From Nitrosopumilus piranensis (GTDB lineage Archaea > Thermoproteota > Nitrososphaeria > Nitrososphaerales > Nitrosopumilaceae), in NCBI RefSeq assembly GCF_000875775.1, contig NZ_CP010868.1, positions 496,001-560,000 on the forward strand: a DNA stretch of 64,000 nt, in the 5' to 3' direction. How positions within the stretch are numbered: the stretch's first letter is position 1; every line of letters begins with the position of its first letter. Positions 16,734-25,642 of the stretch are shown piece after piece. The position numbers and the translations under genes were made by a program. The notes beneath the pieces were generated by a model. That model had not been told where the DNA came from. It searched no databases and saw only the letters and a program-made list of their open reading frames with translations.

Positions 16734-18083
16734 ATGGCAAAATTTTTTGGCACAAATGGAATTCGTGGTATCTTTGATGAAGATTTTACATTAGAATTTA
16801 TTCATGATATGACTCTGGCAATTGGAACTTTTTTTGAAAAGGGACCAATATTAGTTGGATATGATGGAAGAGATTCCAGTCCTATTATTTGTAAAGTTGT
16901 AACTTCTGCTCTTAATTCAATAGGAATTGATTGTAGTGTTGCAGGAATTGTTCCAACACCTTGTCTTGAATTTGCAGTAAAGAAATTAGGTTATGTAGGT
17001 GGTATAATGATTACTGCATCTCATAATCCTCCTCAATATAATGGAATTAAACCTGCTGCATATGATGGGGTAGAAATTTCCCGAGAAAATGAATTAATCA
17101 TTGAAAATATTTATCTTCAAAAAAATTGGATTAAAAATTCTAAAAATTGGGGAACAACAAAAAATGAAGAACGTGCAATTAGCACTTATCTAAATGGAAT
17201 AATTTCCCAAGTTAATTCTAAATTAATAGAATCAAAACATTTCAAGGTTGTTTTAGATCTTGGAAATGGCGCACAGGCAGTATCTGCTCCAGACTTTTGT
17301 AAAATGATTAATTGTGAAACTTTTCTTGTAAATGCGAATATTGATGGTACATTTCCAGGACGTGGCTCAGAACCAACCCCTCAGAATCTTTCAGAATTAT
17401 CAAGGACTGTAGTTGAAAACAATGCTGATGTGGGAATAGCATTTGACGGTGATGGTGATCGAAGTATTTTTTGTGATAATAAAGGAAATATTTTGACTGG
17501 TGACAAATCGGCACTTTTGTTAACTAAACATATCTTATCTAATAATCCAAATTCATTAGTTGTTACTTGTTTGAATTCTGGCTCTAATATTGAATTTCTA
17601 GCAGAACAATTTGATTCTAAAGTTATCCGAACAAAAGTTGGAAGTGTTGAAGTATCAAGAAAAATGGTACCAACTGATGCATTGATAGGATTTGAAGAAA
17701 ACGGTGGATTCATGTTTGGAAAGCATAATCAAGTTAGAGATGGTTGTATGACTTTGGCGTTAATGCTTGATCTTTTAGCTGCATCTTCTAATTCATTGTA
17801 TGATGAAATCTCTGATCTCCCCCCATCTTTTACTACAAAAGATAAAGTTGCGTGTTCCACTGAAAACGTTCCTAAATTGATTTCTTCCCTTAAAGACGAA
17901 TTTCCAAATTCTGATACTACTGATGGCATCAAAATCAACATGGATTCAAAAAATTGGGTTATGATACGACCTAGTGGGACAGAACCAATTGTAAGAGTAT
18001 ATGCCGAAGCTCAAAGTCAAGAAAAATTAGACGATTTGATGTCTGAATATCTCCAAAAAGTTAAGACAATCATTTCCAGATAA
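16734..18083 (+). CDS. glmM: Phosphoglucosamine mutase / phosphomannomutase family
   Basis: 449 residues from the ATG at 16734 (MAKFFGTNGIRGIFDEDF). The frame opens at 16722 but the family start is MAKFFGTNG. The phosphoserine loop is ITASHNPPQYNG (Ser96), the metal loop FDGDGDRS, the sugar-specificity loop GFEENGGFMFG and the phosphate site RPSGTEPIVRVY. It makes glucosamine-1-phosphate for UDP-GlcNAc used in glycosylation. The sugar could be mannose or glucosamine; GFEENGG-type loops occur in archaeal GlmM. Confidence 0.9.
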   Translation: MAKFFGTNGIRGIFDEDFTLEFIHDMTLAIGTFFEKGPILVGYDGRDSSPIICKVVTSALNSIGIDCSVAGIVPTPCLEFAVKKLGYVGGIMITASHNPPQYNGIKPAAYDGVEISRENELIIENIYLQKNWIKNSKNWGTTKNEERAISTYLNGIISQVNSKLIESKHFKVVLDLGNGAQAVSAPDFCKMINCETFLVNANIDGTFPGRGSEPTPQNLSELSRTVVENNADVGIAFDGDGDRSIFCDNKGNILTGDKSALLLTKHILSNNPNSLVVTCLNSGSNIEFLAEQFDSKVIRTKVGSVEVSRKMVPTDALIGFEENGGFMFGKHNQVRDGCMTLALMLDLLAASSNSLYDEISDLPPSFTTKDKVACSTENVPKLISSLKDEFPNSDTTDGIKINMDSKNWVMIRPSGTEPIVRVYAEAQSQEKLDDLMSEYLQKVKTIISR

Positions 18084-18145
18084 CACTTTTAAAACCAAAC
18101 GTAACGATGATGAGAATGGAGAATGAACCCTAAGGGTGACGAAGT

Positions 18146-18532
18146 ATGGGAAAAGCATATTATGTTAAATTTGAGACGCCAGAGGACCTCGTAAATCCAA
18201 TCTTAGAGGCAGTTAGAGTTGCATCTACCAGTGGTAAAGTTAAGAAAGGAACTAACGAAGCAACCAAGGCAATCGAACGTGGTACTAGCAAATTAATTGT
18301 CATTGCTGAAGATGTAGAACCTCCTGAGGTAGTTGCACATCTTCCAATTCTTTGTGAAGAACAAGGAGCAGCATTTGCATTTGTTCCAAGCAAACAAGAA
18401 TTAGGCAAATCATTAGGTATTGACATTACTTCTGCCGCTGCAGCAATTTTGGATGCTGGTGACGCACAACACATTGTAGACCAAGTTGTCTCATCAATTG
18501 CTAAAATTAAAGGTGGAAAGACTGATCAATGA
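18146..18532 (+). CDS. rpl7ae: Ribosomal protein L7Ae
   Basis: 128-residue kink-turn RNA-binding protein, part of the large subunit and also of C/D and H/ACA guide RNPs and RNase P. Family residues are in [20 protein letters not shown] and [16 protein letters not shown]. The ribosome site GGGTGA is at 18134-18139. It leads the conserved L7Ae-S28e-L24e-Ndk-aIF5B cluster and overlaps S28e by 4 bases. Confidence 0.97.
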   Translation: MGKAYYVKFETPEDLVNPILEAVRVASTSGKVKKGTNEATKAIERGTSKLIVIAEDVEPPEVVAHLPILCEEQGAAFAFVPSKQELGKSLGIDITSAAAAILDAGDAQHIVDQVVSSIAKIKGGKTDQ

Positions 18533-18741
18533 GCGCTACAACTGATGAAGTAGTTCACTCTGAAATTATTCAAATTGTTGGACGAACAGGCATTGCTGGT
18601 GAAGTAATTCAAGTTAGAGTTAAAGTTCTTACTGGAAAAGATAAAGGTAGAATTCTTACCAGAAATGTCAAAGGTTCTGTTAGGTTGGGAGAAATTCTAA
18701 TGCTAAGAGAAACAGAGAGAGAAGCAAAGAAGATCAAGTAG
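18529..18741 (+). CDS. rps28e: Ribosomal protein S28e
   Basis: 70 residues of the small OB-fold subunit protein, with [20 protein letters not shown] and the typical end [21 protein letters not shown] overlap with L7Ae shows translational coupling. L24e follows 9 bases later. Confidence 0.97.
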   Translation: MSATTDEVVHSEIIQIVGRTGIAGEVIQVRVKVLTGKDKGRILTRNVKGSVRLGEILMLRETEREAKKIK

Positions 18742-18750
18742 GTGTATTGA

Positions 18751-18951
18751 ATGAGTCTTTTAGTTAAACCATGTAATTTCTGTAACAGACCTGTAGCAAA
18801 AGGATCTGGTACAATGCTTGCAAAAAATGATGGAACTGTCTTATGGTTTTGTTCTGCAAAATGTAAAAAAAATGCACTAGATCTTAAACGTGATCCAAGA
18901 AAATTCAAATGGACAAAAAAGTACGTTAAAGGCGGAATTAGAAAGAAGTAA
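18751..18951 (+). CDS. rpl24e: Ribosomal protein L24e
   Basis: 66 residues with the TRASH-type zinc site: [13 protein letters not shown] and [11 protein letters not shown]. Basic C-terminus [13 protein letters not shown]. An AGGTG ribosome site precedes the ATG. Third gene of the L7Ae cluster; the next gene starts 2 bases after its stop. Confidence 0.97.
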   Translation: MSLLVKPCNFCNRPVAKGSGTMLAKNDGTVLWFCSAKCKKNALDLKRDPRKFKWTKKYVKGGIRKK

Positions 18952-18953
18952 AA

Positions 18954-19355
18954 TTGACCGAAAAATCGTTATTCATTGTAAAGCCAGACGCAGTAGCTAG
19001 AAATCTAGTTGGTGAAGTTATTTCTAGATTTGAAAGAAAAGGATTCAAAATTTTAAAACTAAAGATGTTTACATTTACTAAAGAGCAGGCAGAAAATTTC
19101 TATGGTGTTCATAAAGACAAACCATTCTTTGGTGAATTAACATCATTTATCACCTCAGGACCTGTAGTTGCAGCAATTATTGAAGGCAACAATGCAATTG
19201 CAACTACTAGAATAATGATTGGGGCAACAAAATCTTTTGAAGCAGCTCCTGGTTCTATTAGAGGTGACTTTGGATTAGGATTTAGTGAAAATATTATTCA
19301 TGCATCAGATTCACAAGAAAGTTTTGATCACGAATCGAGGGTAGCATTTGAGTGA
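18954..19355 (+). CDS. ndk: Nucleoside diphosphate kinase
   Basis: 133 residues from a TTG start. It transfers the gamma phosphate between nucleotides through a phosphohistidine. The start [19 protein letters not shown] and the active site [12 protein letters not shown] (His116) are complete, and length is slightly under the usual 140-150. Association with L24e and aIF5B is common in archaea. Confidence 0.97.
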   Translation: MTEKSLFIVKPDAVARNLVGEVISRFERKGFKILKLKMFTFTKEQAENFYGVHKDKPFFGELTSFITSGPVVAAIIEGNNAIATTRIMIGATKSFEAAPGSIRGDFGLGFSENIIHASDSQESFDHESRVAFE

Positions 19356-19361
19356 TCTGAT

Positions 19362-21143
19362 TTGCAAATTCGTCAGCCCATAGTGGCAGTTCTTGGTCAC
19401 GTAGACTCTGGTAAAACATCACTATTAGATAGAATTCGTGGAACTGGTGTTCAGGGAAGAGAAGCTGGTGGGATAACACAGCATATTGGTGCAAGTTTTC
19501 TTCCTACTGAGACAATCAAAGAAACTTGTGGTCCATTATACAAGAAACTCGAACAATCAGAAAACAAAGTTCCTGGAATTTTAGTAATTGATACTCCTGG
19601 ACACGAAGTTTTTACAAATCTACGTTCTCGTGGAGGTTCTGCTGCAGATATTGCCATTTTAGTGGTTGATGTTAATCGTGGATTTCAGCCACAAACAAAT
19701 GAAAGTTTGAAAATTTTACAGAGTAGAAAAGTTCCTTTTGTTGTAGCATTGAACAAATGTGATCAAATATCTGGATGGCGAAAATCTGATACTACTTTTA
19801 TTTCACAAGCAATTAAAGAACAAGACGCATCTATTCAGGCCGATCTTGATCAAAAAATCTATGATGTTGTAGGAACCCTTTCTGTCTTAGGATATCAGTC
19901 TGAAGCATTTTATCGTGTTAAGGACTTTAAATCTGAAATTGCGATTGTTCCAATATCTGCTCGTTCTGGTGTTGGTATTCCTGAATTACTTAGTGTGTTG
20001 GTAGGCCTGACTCAACAATATCTACAAAAAAGACTCAATCAAGAAGAAAAAGATCCACGTGGAATTGTCTTAGAGGTAAAAGATGAAGTTGGATTAGGTC
20101 AAACTGCAAATATTATTCTAATTGACGGATCAATCAAAAAAGAAGACAGTATAGTTGTTGCAAAACGTGATGGTGTAATTGTTACAAAACCAAAAGCTCT
20201 GTTGCTGCCAAAAGCACTTGATGAGATGCGTGATCCTCGTGATAAATTCAAGCCAACTCCACAAGTAGATGCTGCAGCTGGCCTAAAGATTGCATCCCCC
20301 GAACTTGAAGGTGTTCTTCCCGGTAGTACGCTATATGTTGCAACAAATGATGATGAGATTGCAAAATACACCAATCTCATTGAATCTGAAATGAAATCTA
20401 TGTTTGTTGATACTGAAACCAATGGAATTATTCTAAAATGTGATACAATTGGTTCTCTTGAAGCCATAGTTGAAATGCTTAGGCGCTCTCAGGTACCTGT
20501 GGCAAAAGCCGATATTGGCCCAGTAAACAGACGTGATGTTATTGAAGCAAAGGCAATAAAAGAAAAAGACAGACATTTGGGAATTGTTTTGGCATTTAAT
20601 GTCAAGGTACTTCCTGATGCAAAAGAAGAATCAGAAATTAGTCATATCAAAGTCTTTGAAGACAAAGTAATCTATAGTTTAATTGACAATTATAATGCTT
20701 GGGTTGAAGAAGACACTGCACATGAAGAAGATGCAATATTTTCTGAATTAACACCTGTTTCAAAATTTATTTTTCTTAAAGGAATGGTCTTTAGAAATAA
20801 TAATCCTGCAGTTTTTGGAATTAGAGTAGATGTTGGAACTTTAAAGCATAAAATTCCATTTATGAATGCTGATGGACGAAAAATTGGAAATATCCATCAA
20901 TTACAACATGATAAAAAAACTGTTAGTTCTGCAAAAGCCGGTGATGAAGTAGCATGTTCGGTGCAAGATGTAACTATTGGAAGACAAATTTTTGAAGAAG
21001 AAGTGTTTTACACATTTCCGCCATCACATGAAGCAAAACAATTACTAAACAAATTCATGCATAAACTAAGTACTGAAGAACAAGAAGTATTGAATGAAAT
21101 CGTAGAAATTCAAAGAAAGAAAGAAGCAGCTTATGCTTACTGA
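19362..21143 (+). CDS. infB: Translation initiation factor aIF5B
   Basis: 593-residue GTPase that joins ribosomal subunits. It reads from TTG with VLGHVDSGKTSLLDRIRGTG (P-loop), the switch region GGITQHIGAS, DTPGHEVF, and NKCD for guanine recognition. Domains II-IV follow and the C-terminal helix ends QEVLNEIVEIQRKKEAAYAY. The lack of the long eukaryotic N-terminal extension is normal for archaea. No intein is visible. Confidence 0.96.
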   Translation: MQIRQPIVAVLGHVDSGKTSLLDRIRGTGVQGREAGGITQHIGASFLPTETIKETCGPLYKKLEQSENKVPGILVIDTPGHEVFTNLRSRGGSAADIAILVVDVNRGFQPQTNESLKILQSRKVPFVVALNKCDQISGWRKSDTTFISQAIKEQDASIQADLDQKIYDVVGTLSVLGYQSEAFYRVKDFKSEIAIVPISARSGVGIPELLSVLVGLTQQYLQKRLNQEEKDPRGIVLEVKDEVGLGQTANIILIDGSIKKEDSIVVAKRDGVIVTKPKALLLPKALDEMRDPRDKFKPTPQVDAAAGLKIASPELEGVLPGSTLYVATNDDEIAKYTNLIESEMKSMFVDTETNGIILKCDTIGSLEAIVEMLRRSQVPVAKADIGPVNRRDVIEAKAIKEKDRHLGIVLAFNVKVLPDAKEESEISHIKVFEDKVIYSLIDNYNAWVEEDTAHEEDAIFSELTPVSKFIFLKGMVFRNNNPAVFGIRVDVGTLKHKIPFMNADGRKIGNIHQLQHDKKTVSSAKAGDEVACSVQDVTIGRQIFEEEVFYTFPPSHEAKQLLNKFMHKLSTEEQEVLNEIVEIQRKKEAAYAY

Positions 21144-21145
21144 TT

Positions 21146-21547
21146 TTATTTTGAGTGCTTTTGACAAATCATATTGATTCCAGGAGCCCCAACTGCCCCC
21201 ATCATTTTATCCACAATTTGTCCTGATTTGAACATAATAAATGTAGGAATCGATTGAACTGCAAATTTCATTGCAATATTTTGATTTTTGTCAACATTTA
21301 CTCTTGCAAATTTCACTTTAGGATATTTTTTTGATAAACTCTCAAATACTGGATGCATCATTTTGCATGGTCCACACCATTCAGCCCAAAAATCAATCAA
21401 TGTTGGATTTTCGGCTAAAATGACTTGGTCAAAATTAGAATCGTCTAAATCAATAATCCCAGGCTCAATTTTAGGCTGATTTTGTTGTTTTAACATCTCT
21501 TCTAATTTCCTTTGTTTGATCTTTTCAATTTCTGGGTCTTCAGACAA
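21146..21547 (-). CDS. Thioredoxin with N-terminal extension
   Basis: 133 residues. A charged helical extension of about 28 residues (IEKIKQRKLEEMLKQQNQ) precedes a thioredoxin fold with DFWAEWCGPCKMM (Cys58, Cys61) and the cis-proline loop QSIPTF. Convergent with aIF5B, with 2 bases between stops. It differs from the short thioredoxin at 5285 by the extension, which may direct it to a particular partner. Confidence 0.92.
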   Translation of the reverse strand: MSEDPEIEKIKQRKLEEMLKQQNQPKIEPGIIDLDDSNFDQVILAENPTLIDFWAEWCGPCKMMHPVFESLSKKYPKVKFARVNVDKNQNIAMKFAVQSIPTFIMFKSGQIVDKMMGAVGAPGINMICQKHSK

Positions 21548-21591
21548 TATGATACAAAAATCTATTCTACTAAAAAATCTATATTGAAAAA

Positions 21592-21738
21592 TTATTCATC
21601 AGCTGATTTTACTGGTATTGCTTCAAATCTTCTTGATTTACAAATGGGACATTGATCGATATATTTTGTAAAACTAACTGATGTGTATGCTATTCCACAA
21701 TCTCCACAAATTCGAAGATTTCTGCTTAGTTTCCCCAT
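21592..21738 (-). CDS. Very small zinc-ribbon protein
   Basis: 48 residues: MGKLSRNLRICGDCGIAYTS, then QCPICKSRRFEAIPVKSADE. Two CxxC pairs 19 residues apart make a complete zinc ribbon. It lies between the extended thioredoxin and the repeat-containing surface protein on the same strand. Function unknown; the motif makes it a credible gene. Confidence 0.65.
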   Translation of the reverse strand: MGKLSRNLRICGDCGIAYTSVSFTKYIDQCPICKSRRFEAIPVKSADE

Positions 21739-21763
21739 ATGATGGGTAGACAAAGTATTATGA

Positions 21764-23452
21764 TTAAAACCTAACTCGTCTTACTTTTTTTATTCCATAA
21801 AACAACATTGCTGGCGCTGCAAAATATATTCCAATGTTCATCATTATCACTCCAATTCCATATCCGAGAACTTGTGATTCTGATTCTGCATACTCCATAA
21901 CGGATAATGATGAGAGTAGTGGTGTGATTCCAATCTTTACTGCTTCTTTGAACATTGGATTTTCTCTTTGCATATCGGCAATATGTGGGGAAAATGAATA
22001 ATACAATTGATTAAATCCTGTCATAAATGATGTACCTGAATTGGTATTCAGCAATTGATTATCACGAATCTCTCTGAGTAATTGAACTTGGGGAGCCATC
22101 TCAGAGCCATATGCTGCAGTTGCAATTAAACAACCACCACCTTTACTTTCTGACGCAATAACTGTACATTTTCCATCAATTAATTTTGTCCCTTCTCCAC
22201 ATTCTCCAAATTCTGGTTCTATAACTTCTGGTTCTTCTAATCCTACCGCTTCATAAATCGTCATTTCAGGATATGTTTTATCAAACCATTTTTTGTAACT
22301 TGCCTCATTATTGTATCTGTCAACATAACTTTGAGGATCTTTTGATTCATCAACAAATGGCGCTGGAATCTCTAGATGCTCCTCTAATCCCACAGCCTCA
22401 TAAATTGATGAATATTCCGGATAGTTGTCATCAAACCATTTTTTGTAACTTGCCTCATTATTGTATCTGTCAACATAACTTTGAGGATCTTTTGATTCAT
22501 CAACAAATGGCGCTGGAATCTCTAGATGCTCCTCTAATCCCACAGCCTCATAAATTGATGAATATTCCGGATAGTTGTCATCAAACCATTTTTTGTAACT
22601 TGCCTCATTATTGTATCTGTCAACATAACTTTGAGGATCTTTTGATTCATCAACAAATGGCGCTGGAATCTCTAATTCTTCAGGTTCTTGTGTTGTTTGT
22701 TTTGGTTCTGTTTCTTTTTCAGATTCTTTCTCTTTTGGTTCAGGTGGAACAGCTGTTGGTTCATTGACTGTTATAGTTATTGATTCTCTATCTATCTGAC
22801 TGCCACTGGTTGCAACAATATCAAAAGTATATTCGGCTCCTGGATTATTTCCGTGTGATCCTGTTGGAGTCCAAACAAACTTACCCGTATCAGAATTTAT
22901 TGTAGCTCCACTAGGAACATTTCCCTCCAAACTATAAACTACATTTTCAATAGAACTATCAGTTACACTAACGGTAAATGAAACTGTCTTTAACTCATCT
23001 ATTTCAACATCTGGAATAGGCTTTAACTCCAAAACAGAATCTGGAATTTCAAAAATCTTCTTTCCGTCAAACTCTATTTTTATAACAATTCCCTCTTCTT
23101 CTTTTTGATCATCAATAAATGCAGTTGCATTATAGATTCCTTCATTATTAAAGAAATTTGAAACTGGTCTTGGTATTACACTAAATTCTCCTTGGGATGG
23201 TCCCGGATCAGATAACATTCCCTTAAAATTCCCATTTGAATCCCGAATTATGACAAAAACAATATCCTTTCCATCTTGTTCTCCAATAAAACTAAAATTC
23301 TCATCTATGGTGAAAAAACTTTTTTCTAATGAAATTGATGTTACATCGGCATATGCTGGTGTCATGATCAGCAAAGATAATGAAAATAATCCAAATATTC
23401 CAAATTTTGTGCTCAACAAAGTTCTTTTGTTTTTGAGGCTTTTAAAAAACAC
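21764..23452 (-). CDS. Exported surface protein with Ig-like domain, three tandem 50-residue repeats and CFI-box-type C-terminus
   Basis: 562 residues. Signal peptide ends near TPAYADV (residue 36). A beta-rich region leads to a putative Ig domain of the He_PIG kind (PSGATINSDTGKFVWTPTGS). A Glu/Lys/Pro linker is followed by three repeats of about 50 residues starting LEIPAPFVDESKDPQSYVDR. Then CLIATAAYGSEMAPQVQLLR matches the CFI-box (CFIATAAYGS) C-terminal region I know from thaumarchaeal exported proteins, ending with a membrane helix (about 530-553) and a basic tail KKVRRVRF. This is likely a cell-surface protein anchored at its C-terminus. Confidence 0.8.
   Translation of the reverse strand: MFFKSLKNKRTLLSTKFGIFGLFSLSLLIMTPAYADVTSISLEKSFFTIDENFSFIGEQDGKDIVFVIIRDSNGNFKGMLSDPGPSQGEFSVIPRPVSNFFNNEGIYNATAFIDDQKEEEGIVIKIEFDGKKIFEIPDSVLELKPIPDVEIDELKTVSFTVSVTDSSIENVVYSLEGNVPSGATINSDTGKFVWTPTGSHGNNPGAEYTFDIVATSGSQIDRESITITVNEPTAVPPEPKEKESEKETEPKQTTQEPEELEIPAPFVDESKDPQSYVDRYNNEASYKKWFDDNYPEYSSIYEAVGLEEHLEIPAPFVDESKDPQSYVDRYNNEASYKKWFDDNYPEYSSIYEAVGLEEHLEIPAPFVDESKDPQSYVDRYNNEASYKKWFDKTYPEMTIYEAVGLEEPEVIEPEFGECGEGTKLIDGKCTVIASESKGGGCLIATAAYGSEMAPQVQLLREIRDNQLLNTNSGTSFMTGFNQLYYSFSPHIADMQRENPMFKEAVKIGITPLLSSLSVMEYAESESQVLGYGIGVIMMNIGIYFAAPAMLFYGIKKVRRVRF
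22229..22675 (-). repeat. Three tandem repeats of 150, 150 and 147 bp within the surface-protein gene
   Basis: Units lie at 22526-22675, 22376-22525 and 22229-22375. The first two appear identical base for base, and the third matches until its last ~50 bases, where one codon is lost and several bases differ. The repeats stay in frame, each giving LEIPAPFVDE to EAVGLEE. Near-zero divergence points to recent duplication or ongoing gene conversion. This is a coding repeat, not a CRISPR. Confidence 0.9.
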
Positions 23453-23494
23453 GTATAATTTATCCTAAAGATTTGCAAAGAAATATTCACAACT

Positions 23495-23911
23495 TTACAA
23501 GTCAAGTAAAAATCTCATAAAAACTCCTCCATTTTGCTTAATTTCCATGTCATAAAATGTCGGAGCCTTTATCTCGACTTTGAAATTATGTTTTTTGAAA
23601 TCAAGTGGTTCACCATATGCTGTGGCATTAATTTTGTAGTCCTTATTTTGAATAATTTCTAATTCAATTCTTTTAATCGCAAATCCTTCAGTAATTAGTA
23701 AAAAAGGAATTTCTTCTAGCCAACTAAATAAGAGATACCGTAAGTCTTTTCCTTGGGCTGAAAATCTCTTTTTGTCTTTTTCTTTTACTTTGTCTTGATC
23801 AAGTGTCAAGTTAATTACAGCGTCTGCTGTTACTAAAAATGCTTCTTTGAGATCTTTTGCAGTAACCTCAATTATTGCATCTGTTGCATGATCTAAAAAT
23901 CTGTAACTCAA
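23495..23911 (-). CDS. Archease
   Basis: 138-residue chaperone/activator of the RtcB tRNA-splicing ligase; its metal site helps GTP-dependent histidine guanylylation. Family motifs are YRFLDHATDAIIEV near the start, LLFSWLEEIPFLL in the middle and a C-terminal MRFLLDL with an acidic final residue. RtcB itself is not in this window. Confidence 0.93.
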   Translation of the reverse strand: MSYRFLDHATDAIIEVTAKDLKEAFLVTADAVINLTLDQDKVKEKDKKRFSAQGKDLRYLLFSWLEEIPFLLITEGFAIKRIELEIIQNKDYKINATAYGEPLDFKKHNFKVEIKAPTFYDMEIKQNGGVFMRFLLDL

Positions 23912-23953
23912 TTGTATTTTTTGATTTCTTTCTAATTATTTATCTAGTTGGTT

Positions 23954-24334
23954 TTATTCTGCTTTTGCATCCATCTCTATAATTCCAAAAATATTCATTT
24001 CTGTATCGGCACATTGTGCAAACCATCCAACTTTAGGTATTGCCATCTTTGGAACAATTAATTGCCCTCCTTTCTCAACAATTTTTTTTGAAAATTCATC
24101 AATTGATGTAACTGTAATCGTATTTGTTATGCCAATTTGTCCTGGGATTCTTTTTGATAATCCCCCATTAATTCCTGGTTCCTTATCAGATCCTGTTGTA
24201 ACCATCCAATAATCCATAGGCCCATCCCATTTCTCAAACTTCCAATCAAAAACTTCACTGTAGAATTTTTGTGCTCTTTCTGGATTGTCTGATGGAATGT
24301 CAAAATGTGAAATTCTAGGCAAATCTTTCTCCAC
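23954..24334 (-). CDS. Glyoxalase/VOC-superfamily protein
   Basis: 126 residues. It starts PRISHFDIPSDNPERAQKFYSEVFDWKFEKWDG, a typical VOC half with the metal-ligand His, and ends IPKVGWFAQCADTEMNIFGIIE. VOC proteins bind metals and act on small molecules or drugs; this subgroup, with W-x-A-x-x-x-D-x-E-x-N, is widespread and mostly uncharacterised. No operon partner is visible. Confidence 0.8.
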   Translation of the reverse strand: MEKDLPRISHFDIPSDNPERAQKFYSEVFDWKFEKWDGPMDYWMVTTGSDKEPGINGGLSKRIPGQIGITNTITVTSIDEFSKKIVEKGGQLIVPKMAIPKVGWFAQCADTEMNIFGIIEMDAKAE

Positions 24335-24398
24335 TATTTATTGAAAACCTAGTCATAAAATAATTTCTAATTACAGATTTTACTCGTAAAGTAATTTA

Positions 24399-24962
24399 AT
24401 GCGATTTTATTTTCAGAATCAAATGGAACCTTTTGATTCATTTCTTGTATTTATTACAGACTTTTTAGGAGATCATCTCTATGAAGGTATATTCTTAGCG
24501 GCTTTAATTGAAACTATAGTTCCTCCAATTCCAACTCTAGCTATTTTTCCAACAGCTGGATTTTTGGCATCTCAACAAGGAATCTCACTTATTGGAATAA
24601 TTCCTATGATAATTCTGGGTGCAATTGGTGCGACTATAGGAACGTCATCTATCTATCTAATTGCTCTTAAACTTGGAAGAGTCGTTTTACTACGTTATCT
24701 AAAATATTTCAAAATTTCTGAAAAAAAATTAGAACGTGTTGAAGATTGGTTTGAAAAATATGGAGATAAGGCAGTTTTTCTTGGAAGAATGGTACCTGTC
24801 ATGCGTGAAATGATTTCAGTTCCTGCTGGTTTGCTAAAAATGAAAATTCCAAAATTTATTTTATACACCTTTGCAGGTTCTTGTGTTTGGTCTGCAGGTA
24901 CTATTCTATCTGGATACTACTTTGGAGAAGCAATGGGGCTTGCAACTGCTCTTACATCATAA
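24399..24962 (+). CDS. DedA-family (VTT-domain) membrane protein
   Basis: 187 residues with about five hydrophobic segments. Family motifs: ETIVPPIPTLAIFPTAGFLA, the GAIGATIGTSSIYLIALKLG stretch and FLGRMVPVMREMISVPAGLL. DedA proteins are lipid or phosphate-lipid flippases. The ATG at 24423 (MEPFDSFLVF) is an alternative start, 8 residues shorter. The conserved E and R-x3-P-x3-R positions are present. Confidence 0.88.
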   Translation: MRFYFQNQMEPFDSFLVFITDFLGDHLYEGIFLAALIETIVPPIPTLAIFPTAGFLASQQGISLIGIIPMIILGAIGATIGTSSIYLIALKLGRVVLLRYLKYFKISEKKLERVEDWFEKYGDKAVFLGRMVPVMREMISVPAGLLKMKIPKFILYTFAGSCVWSAGTILSGYYFGEAMGLATALTS

Positions 24963-25000
24963 AAATTGATTCTTACTCACTACTTATTTTTTTAATGTGA

Positions 25001-25126
25001 CTAAGATCCTCTTTCACTGATTCTGCGTTCTAATGAAATAATGTGTGCGTCTTGACAATTAATATGGCAAAATTTTTCATTACTATCTTCAAATTTTTTA
25101 CCACAATGGGTACTAACTAATCTCAT
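25001..25126 (-). CDS. Very small Cys/His protein
   Basis: 41 codons from ATG: MRLVSTHCGKKFEDSNEKFC followed by HINCQDAHIISLERRISERG. HC...C-x3-C could hold one zinc, as in TRASH or treble-clef fingers. It sits in a 420-base stretch with two other tiny minus-strand frames. Not a recognised family; the clustered Cys/His support coding. Confidence 0.45.
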   Translation of the reverse strand: MRLVSTHCGKKFEDSNEKFCHINCQDAHIISLERRISERGS

Positions 25127-25178
25127 TTGATCTTAATTAGTGATTAAAGAATTCTAAGGTAATTCAAAATTCCCATAT

Positions 25179-25280
25179 TTAGGAATTAACTTGTTCTGTA
25201 TCTCTATCTAAATTAACACCAATTAATTCAGCCCACTTGACTAATTTTTCTAAAAATCCATTGTCTTTTTGTACAAACAT
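25179..25280 (-). CDS. Possible 33-residue peptide
   Basis: ATG at 25280 to TAA: MFVQKDNGFLEKLVKWAELI and then GVNLDRDTEQVNS. It shares the run NGFLEKL with the small zinc protein at 7269-7397, although the Cys pairs are absent here. That similarity is the only support beyond an open frame. Confidence 0.3.
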   Translation of the reverse strand: MFVQKDNGFLEKLVKWAELIGVNLDRDTEQVNS

Positions 25281-25385
25281 GAATTATTATAGAATAATAC
25301 AATAAAAGAAATTACTAATCAATTATTCATTTTTGTTTGTTCTAAAAAATTGAAAAACTGCTTAGTCTTGCATAGTTGTACTAAA

Positions 25386-25562
25386 CTAGATTTCTTTGAT
25401 TAGTGATTTTATACTAGAAATGCTCTCTGCATTAAGTTCGATCTCTTTATGTTCTGCTAAAACATGTTCTGTAACTTTTTTCATCAATTCTTCTTCAGAA
25501 TCTGACGATGCTGACCATTTACAATCCTTACCTGCGTCTGAACAACTAATGGTTTTTGTCAT
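25386..25562 (-). CDS. DUF1059-family small protein
   Basis: 58 residues: MTKTISCSDAGKDCKWSASS, then EEELMKKVTEHVLAEHKEI. The pattern ISC-x-DAG-x-DC-x-W followed by a helix with EHxxxxH is that of DUF1059, a small family of unknown function common in archaea and bacteria. A second DUF1059 protein lies at 50396-50563. Confidence 0.78.
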   Translation of the reverse strand: MTKTISCSDAGKDCKWSASSDSEEELMKKVTEHVLAEHKEIELNAESISSIKSLIKEI

Positions 25563-25642
25563 GGAGTTAATAATTTTTAGAGATATTTATCTGATTTTCC
25601 AATAAAGAAATATCTAAATCATAACTCATTATGGGATAATCA

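Noticed and set aside
17308-17941. Minus-strand frames inside the phosphoglucosamine mutase gene
   Set aside because: Shadows in other frames of a complete, motif-verified gene.
22229-22675. Repeat array considered as a CRISPR
   Set aside because: Units are 147-150 bp, contiguous, without spacers, and lie in frame in a coding gene. No cas gene is in the window.
22273-22767. Long open frame on the plus strand through the tandem repeats, with repeating Cys/His-rich peptides
   Set aside because: It is the antisense of the 150-bp repeats of the surface protein on the minus strand. Its repeats are a consequence of the DNA repeats, and it has no start context or family resemblance.
25396-25605. 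69-codon plus-strand frame
   Set aside because: It is the antisense shadow of the DUF1059 gene at 25386-25562.
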